This document shows, in pieces, positions 8,786-12,437 of a stretch of 12,437 nt of DNA. Under the pieces are notes generated by a model, which did no database searches, was not told the DNA's origin, and saw only the letters and a list, made by a program, of their open reading frames with translations. Source of the DNA: Labilibaculum sp. (lineage in GTDB: Bacteria > Bacteroidota > Bacteroidia > Bacteroidales > Marinifilaceae); contig JADGFH010000090.1 of assembly GCA_016743925.1 (NCBI GenBank), positions 1-12,437 of the forward strand, written 5' to 3'. Each line of letters opens with the position of its first letter. Position 1 is the first letter of the stretch. The translations under genes and the position numbers were made by a program.

Positions 8786-9742
8786 TTATTCTATTACCCC
8801 ATCATTCCAATACAATGGTGCCATTCGAAAATTATTTTCATTACCTGATGATCGTGATAAATACCATTGACCATCGTGATCTTGAACAATCTCAGCTGCG
8901 TGCCAGGGATCAATACTTTTCACCAAGTCTTTCACTTCCCAATTAAATGGACTTTTACTTCTAAAAAACTCCTGCGCTCCATGAGGCCATGTGTTACGCG
9001 CTGATAGCGTTAAGTAATAATAATCACCTCTTTTAACTACAAAAGGAGATTCCACTCCTGGTGATTCGGTATTTTCATCGAAACATATTTCATACTCCGA
9101 CCAATTTAACAAATCCTTACTAACGGTATATCCAACCACCCAATGCTTATCGTCCTTCATCATGGTTACATACATAATCCACTGGTCGTTAATATTGTCT
9201 CTAAACACCATTGGATCTTTGTTTTTAAGATTATTATTGTCTTCGTTACTCCATGCAAAAAGTGGCTCTTCTGAATAATGTTTCCACTCGAATAAATCTT
9301 TTGATGTCGCCAAACGAATCTCACGCGGAACTCCAATACTGGTATAAAACATATAATATGTATCATCATGTTTTATAATATGTGGTGCCCAAATTTCTTT
9401 ATTTTTATAAATAAATGGTTTGTGTTTTTCCCAACCTCTTTGTGTTAAGGAATCAGCTGTTAAATGGATGAAGGTGCTATTACCTAATTCAATACCATAT
9501 AAATGCCACTTCTTATCATTTGCATTATAAATGATAGAATGATCATATGCATAAGGCATTTCATAAATAGTGAATTGCTCACCAATTTCAATATTATCTG
9601 CTCGTTTATATTCCCTTGTCGTTTCGGACTTGTTCTTATTTACTACTTTACAACTATTTCCACAAGCTATGACAGTCAATATAATAACTCCGCATAAAAA
9701 GCTAAACTTTAATCTGTTTTTTTTAATCATCTTTATTTTCAT
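8786..9742 (-). CDS. Lipoprotein glycosidase of the GH43/GH32-like beta-propeller superfamily
   Basis: This 318-residue protein is probably a retained lipoprotein. A basic N-region and a hydrophobic stretch lead to the lipobox VIAC with Cys27. The residues after it, GNSCK, lack acidic side chains, so a periplasm-facing anchor is more likely than surface display. The rest reads as one five-bladed propeller with repeated aromatic blade motifs: YDHSIIYN and KWHLYGI (about 66-84), IWAPHI with YYMFYTS (117-135), KDPMVF with QWIMY (175-191), ESPFVVKRGDYYYL (231-244) and DPWHAAEIV with QWYLS (278-296). By analogy with GH43 and GH32, Asp67, Asp176 and Glu231 are candidates for catalytic base, transition-state stabiliser and general acid; this is inference. 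I cannot assign a family or substrate. It is the first gene after the attenuator hairpin and is a paralogue of the gene at 123-1079. A second in-frame ATG at 9730 would also leave a complete lipoprotein signal. Confidence 0.85.
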   Translation of the reverse strand: MKIKMIKKNRLKFSFLCGVIILTVIACGNSCKVVNKNKSETTREYKRADNIEIGEQFTIYEMPYAYDHSIIYNANDKKWHLYGIELGNSTFIHLTADSLTQRGWEKHKPFIYKNKEIWAPHIIKHDDTYYMFYTSIGVPREIRLATSKDLFEWKHYSEEPLFAWSNEDNNNLKNKDPMVFRDNINDQWIMYVTMMKDDKHWVVGYTVSKDLLNWSEYEICFDENTESPGVESPFVVKRGDYYYLTLSARNTWPHGAQEFFRSKSPFNWEVKDLVKSIDPWHAAEIVQDHDGQWYLSRSSGNENNFRMAPLYWNDGVIE

Positions 9743-9888
9743 TATTGAACTTCAAGTCTATAATTTTTCCATTCATCGATTGTACATAAATATACTTGCC
9801 TTCAAATCCATCACATCATACGTTATAAAAATATTTTCAAGTTGTAAACTTAAATTATTCCCTAAGTATCATTTTAAGAATTAACCAC
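9743..9888 (-). other. Leader region between terminator hairpin and first enzyme gene
   Basis: These 146 bases lie between the susD terminator and the lipoprotein propeller start, and contain no gene. They are very A+T rich. A TATATTTA sequence (minus strand, within 9785-9794) loosely resembles the Bacteroidota -7 element TAnnTTTG, but I see no matching -33 TTG at the usual 19-21 base spacing. A weak internal promoter here is possible but not shown. Confidence 0.35.
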
Positions 9889-9933
9889 AAAAAGAGAGTA
9901 TTAGATTGACTATTATATCAACCTAATACTCCC
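9889..9933 (-). terminator. Rho-independent terminator or attenuator after susD
   Basis: Read on the minus strand, 9933-9918 (GGGAGUAUUAGGUUGA) pairs with 9909-9894 (UCAAUCUAAUACUCUC) over 16 base pairs, two of them G-U, around an 8-base loop at 9910-9917. Five U residues follow directly (9893-9889). The hairpin lies about 13 bases after the susD stop codon. Since the genes to the left are on the same strand and belong to the same locus, it probably acts as a partial terminator that gives more susCD transcript than enzyme transcript, or it ends a susCD unit with a separate promoter downstream. Confidence 0.8.
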
Positions 9934-9946
9934 AACTTTTTAAAAA

Positions 9947-11746
9947 TTAATATCCCGTATTTTGTGTTAATTCAATCCCATTGGCTTTATATAAATCTAT
10001 TTCATTTTGCGGTATTGGAAGAAGATAATCTCTTGGACTTGTGAAATTTCTTTCTATTGCATTATACCAATTACCAGTGACAAAACCTTCATAACCTGTA
10101 GGCTGAACAACGTTGCTTGCATCAGCTCTACTTTTCCATTGGTCATATTGAGAATCTGGAGCCCCAGTATAAATAGTTACTCCATTGTCATTAATAGTAG
10201 GAACATATGCACTGTTTGGAAGATCAATATGACGACCAACTAGTGACTCCGCTCTCATCTCTTCAAGAATTCCCCATCTTAAACCATCAGTATAGCGATG
10301 ACCTTCATTGGCCAATTCAATACGTCTTTCTATTCTCAAGATTTTACGCAATTGAGTTTTGTCTGTTGTGGTGATCTTTGGATAACTCTCGCTACCCCAA
10401 GCTCTTCTTCTTAAAGCATGTAGTGCTGTAACAGCTTCTGATGCACTTCCAGTTGAAGATTCAATTTCGGCTTCTGCTTTTATTAAATACACTTCTCCTA
10501 AACGCAAAATAATAAAATCAATATAGCCAGATTGATTACCAACTGACATAGGTTGTTCATCAACATATTTACGCCATAAATACCCAGTTAAACATGATGG
10601 CCATTTTGATCTACAATTGTAATTAACCCCTCTTTCTCCATTAGGATCATTCTTATAAATTGTTGCAATAATACTGTCTGGATGTGATTCATAAATGACA
10701 TCACCCCATCTGTCTCCAGGAATTACAACAGAAGCATGTAAGCGCGGATCTCTGTTTCCCCATGGATTGGTTGGATCATAGCTAGAATCTTCATCAATAG
10801 GCAATCCATTAATGGTTGGATACGCATCAATTAAATTTTGAGTAGGTGCTGTTTGTGAGTACTGTCCATATCCACGATATCCCATTCTCAGACTGAATGC
10901 ATTGGATGGGCCCCATGTTTCGTTAAAAGGTTGACGCATCAAAATTTCAGATGAGTGTTCCCCATCAATGCGAAATAATTTACCATAATCTGGATCCAAT
11001 GAAATACCTTGAGTTTGTGCAGCACTCAACGATGCATTTGCTGCTGCTAGAGCCAAATCGAAACGCTTATGTGTCAATGCAATTTGTGCCTTCAATGCAT
11101 ATATAGTTGTCAACGTCATTCGTTCCTGTGCTCCGGTTAATGTTTTATCAATTAAGGAAGCAGCTAAATCCAAATCAGCTAAAATATTATCAACTATGGT
11201 TTCTTTGGAGGTACGTTCAACAAAACCTGCAGTTGGTGTTGTTGGATTAAAATCAAGATAAGGTACATCGCCAAAAAACTTAACTAGTCCAGAATAAAAG
11301 AAAGCACGCATTGCTAGAGTCTGCGCTTGGAAGTCATCATATTTTTCTTGTGACAAAGTCTCCTTAGCATTCTCCATTTTACCTAACATATTGTTTGTTC
11401 TTGCGATTGAACGATAAAAGTTAGCATAAATGGTAGCAAAACCCGAATTTGCATCATGAGAACTACTGCTTAAAGCACGTAAACCTGCAAGCTCACCAGT
11501 TATACGATACAATCCATTATCAGTTAACCACTGATCCATTACCATCGTTAAAGGTTGTCCTTCCAACATCACAGCTTCTGAACGACCATAAATTGCATTC
11601 AGTGCTAATTGTAATTGAGCCTCATTCGCAAAGAAAGATGCATCAGTAGGATTTGAAGGATCGCTAAGGTCAAGAATTTCTTCCTGACATGAATAAACTC
11701 CTAAGATCAGAGTTAATCCTATTAAGTATTTAAAAATATTCTTCAT
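9947..11746 (-). CDS. susD: SusD/RagB-family glycan-binding surface lipoprotein
   Basis: This 599-residue protein is the lid partner of the SusC barrel and binds glycan at the cell surface. The N-terminus has a short lysine-containing region, a hydrophobic stretch and a lipobox VYSC with Cys20. The residues after it, QEEI, resemble the acidic Bacteroidota lipoprotein export signal that sends lipoproteins to the outside of the outer membrane. Family hallmarks, in order, are: the TPR-type helical region with YANFYRSIARTNNML (about 107-121) and AMRAFFYSGLVKFFGDVP (about 145-162); NRDPRL (331-336); RLGEVYLIKAEA (415-426); RRIELANEGHRYTDGLRWG (474-492); and a C-terminus with DYLLPIPQNEI followed by TQNTGY. 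The length is normal for the family. It starts 12 bases after the susC stop and is followed about 13 bases after its own stop by a strong terminator-like hairpin. The specific ligand cannot be read from the sequence. Confidence 0.96.
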   Translation of the reverse strand: MKNIFKYLIGLTLILGVYSCQEEILDLSDPSNPTDASFFANEAQLQLALNAIYGRSEAVMLEGQPLTMVMDQWLTDNGLYRITGELAGLRALSSSSHDANSGFATIYANFYRSIARTNNMLGKMENAKETLSQEKYDDFQAQTLAMRAFFYSGLVKFFGDVPYLDFNPTTPTAGFVERTSKETIVDNILADLDLAASLIDKTLTGAQERMTLTTIYALKAQIALTHKRFDLALAAANASLSAAQTQGISLDPDYGKLFRIDGEHSSEILMRQPFNETWGPSNAFSLRMGYRGYGQYSQTAPTQNLIDAYPTINGLPIDEDSSYDPTNPWGNRDPRLHASVVIPGDRWGDVIYESHPDSIIATIYKNDPNGERGVNYNCRSKWPSCLTGYLWRKYVDEQPMSVGNQSGYIDFIILRLGEVYLIKAEAEIESSTGSASEAVTALHALRRRAWGSESYPKITTTDKTQLRKILRIERRIELANEGHRYTDGLRWGILEEMRAESLVGRHIDLPNSAYVPTINDNGVTIYTGAPDSQYDQWKSRADASNVVQPTGYEGFVTGNWYNAIERNFTSPRDYLLPIPQNEIDLYKANGIELTQNTGY

Positions 11747-11758
11747 AATTTATTGCAA

Positions 11759-12437
11759 TTAAAATGAAACATTAACACCGAAAGTATATGATTTAACAAC
11801 AGGGTATACATTACCACCACTTCCATTAGGTTGCGTTGGATCAATACCTTCAGGCATGTTATCAATCGTAAATAGATTTTGACCACTTACGTAAAATCTT
11901 ACATTTGAGAGAGTTGCTTTTTTCACAATGTTCTTCGGTAAAGTATAGCCAACTGTTAAGTTTCTCAATCTTAAATAACTACCGTTGTATACATATGTAG
12001 AATTCGCACGGAAATTATTTGAAGATGTGGAATTTGTGATTACAGGATAACGTGCATCACGGTTATCTTCGGTCCATGCTTCATCAAGAATCCACTCAGG
12101 AGCATTACCTCCATTTAATAGCGGGTAAACTAAATAATGTTGAAGAAGTACGTCTCTGTTTCCAACACCTGAAAAAGCAGCAGATAAATCAAAGCCTTTA
12201 TAATCAAGATTAATATTGAATCCGTATGATAATTTAGGAAATGAATTACCTAATATCTGGCGATCAGCTCCATTAATCACACCATCTGCTTCTCCTGTTA
12301 AATTACCTTCTTCGTCGTAAGAATCAATATCTTCGTAACGAATATCGCCAGGCTTTAAAGTCCCAAATTGAGTTGGTGCTTCTGCAATTTCCTCCTCTGA
12401 TTGAAACAGGCCAATTGCTTTATATGCATAAATACTG
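11759..12437 (-). CDS. susC: SusC-like TonB-dependent outer-membrane transporter, C-terminal part only
   Basis: This is the 3' end of a SusC/RagA-family TonB-dependent transporter, the outer-membrane beta-barrel that imports oligosaccharides with SusD. The frame stays open to the right edge (last complete codon at 12434-12436), so the N-terminal extension, plug and most of the barrel lie outside the window. About 226 residues are visible. Upstream of a GTG at 12280 the translation continues with YKAIGLFQSEEEI and FGTLKPGDIRYEDID, which is characteristic SusC sequence, so that GTG is an internal valine codon, not a start. Further on are DRQILGNSFPKLSYGFN, YLRLRNLTVGYTLP and VRFYVSGQNLFTI, all typical of late SusC barrel strands. 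The protein ends in VNVSF, a terminal aromatic residue as expected for an outer-membrane barrel signal. The stop is 12 bases before susD, so the two are surely co-transcribed. The loop before the DRQILGN motif looks expanded compared with the usual short D-x-N-G-D-G form. Confidence 0.95.
   Translation of the reverse strand, partial: SIYAYKAIGLFQSEEEIAEAPTQFGTLKPGDIRYEDIDSYDEEGNLTGEADGVINGADRQILGNSFPKLSYGFNINLDYKGFDLSAAFSGVGNRDVLLQHYLVYPLLNGGNAPEWILDEAWTEDNRDARYPVITNSTSSNNFRANSTYVYNGSYLRLRNLTVGYTLPKNIVKKATLSNVRFYVSGQNLFTIDNMPEGIDPTQPNGSGGNVYPVVKSYTFGVNVSF

Larger units (their letters stand above)
123..12437 (-). other. Polysaccharide utilization locus, co-directional gene cluster
   Basis: Seven genes, all on the minus strand, form a SusCD-type locus: transporter, binding lipoprotein, propeller glycosidase, interrupted GH9-like enzyme, two GH116-like enzymes and a second propeller glycosidase. 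Gaps between genes are 12 bases (susC-susD), about 200 (with a terminator hairpin), 92, 103, 27 and 29. Every gene whose start is visible encodes an export signal. No regulator, sulfatase or lyase is in view. The true right end of the locus is beyond the window. Confidence 0.9.

Noticed and set aside
9785..9794. TATATTTATG (minus strand) as a Bacteroidota -7 promoter element
   Set aside because: No -33 TTG element is found at the proper distance, and such A+T motifs are frequent in this DNA.
5196..10243. Plus-strand open frames of 60-120 codons opposite the enzyme and susD genes
   Set aside because: They lie antisense to well-supported genes, show no recognisable domain composition and are expected by chance.
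12278..12280. GTG at 12280 as start of a small independent gene
   Set aside because: The frame upstream is open to the window edge and encodes clear SusC sequence, so this is an internal valine codon.

Overview
The window is part of a polysaccharide utilization locus (PUL) from a Bacteroidota bacterium. The evidence is an adjacent SusC-like TonB-dependent transporter and SusD-like lipoprotein, A+T-rich DNA, lipoprotein and signal-peptidase-I signals of Bacteroidota type (Gln right after the predicted cleavage site), no obvious Shine-Dalgarno sequences, and tightly packed secreted carbohydrate-active enzymes. A marine or gut member of Flavobacteriia or Bacteroidia would fit, but the sequence does not allow a genus-level call.

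Every supported gene is on the minus strand, so transcription runs from the right edge to the left. The order is: susC (3' end only, entering from the right edge), susD, a lipoprotein beta-propeller glycosidase of the GH43/GH32-like superfamily, a discoidin plus GH9-like (alpha/alpha)6 enzyme interrupted by one in-frame TAG, two tandem GH116-like (GBA2-type) glycosidases, and a second GH43/GH32-like beta-propeller paralogue. No tRNA, rRNA, CRISPR, transposon or regulator gene is visible. The longest stretch without a gene is about 200 bases, between susD and the first glycosidase. It holds a strong hairpin plus U-tract that should terminate or attenuate transcription just after susD.

A likely division of labour (inference): SusCD binds and imports oligosaccharides at the outer membrane, and the other enzymes, all with export signals, trim them in the periplasm. 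The GH116-like enzymes would remove beta-linked glucose, xylose or related sugars. The GH43/32-like propellers would remove a side-chain or terminal sugar of unknown identity. The GH9-like enzyme would cut a beta-linked backbone, if it is functional. No sulfatase, polysaccharide lyase, obvious endo-enzyme on the cell surface, SusE-type binding protein or sensor is in the window, so the substrate cannot be named; a non-sulfated plant or algal glycan is the simplest guess.

The main oddities are the amber codon splitting the GH9-like gene with the frame intact on both sides, the attenuator-like terminator after susD, and the duplication of two enzyme types (GH116 x2, propeller x2), with the propeller copies carrying different export signals.
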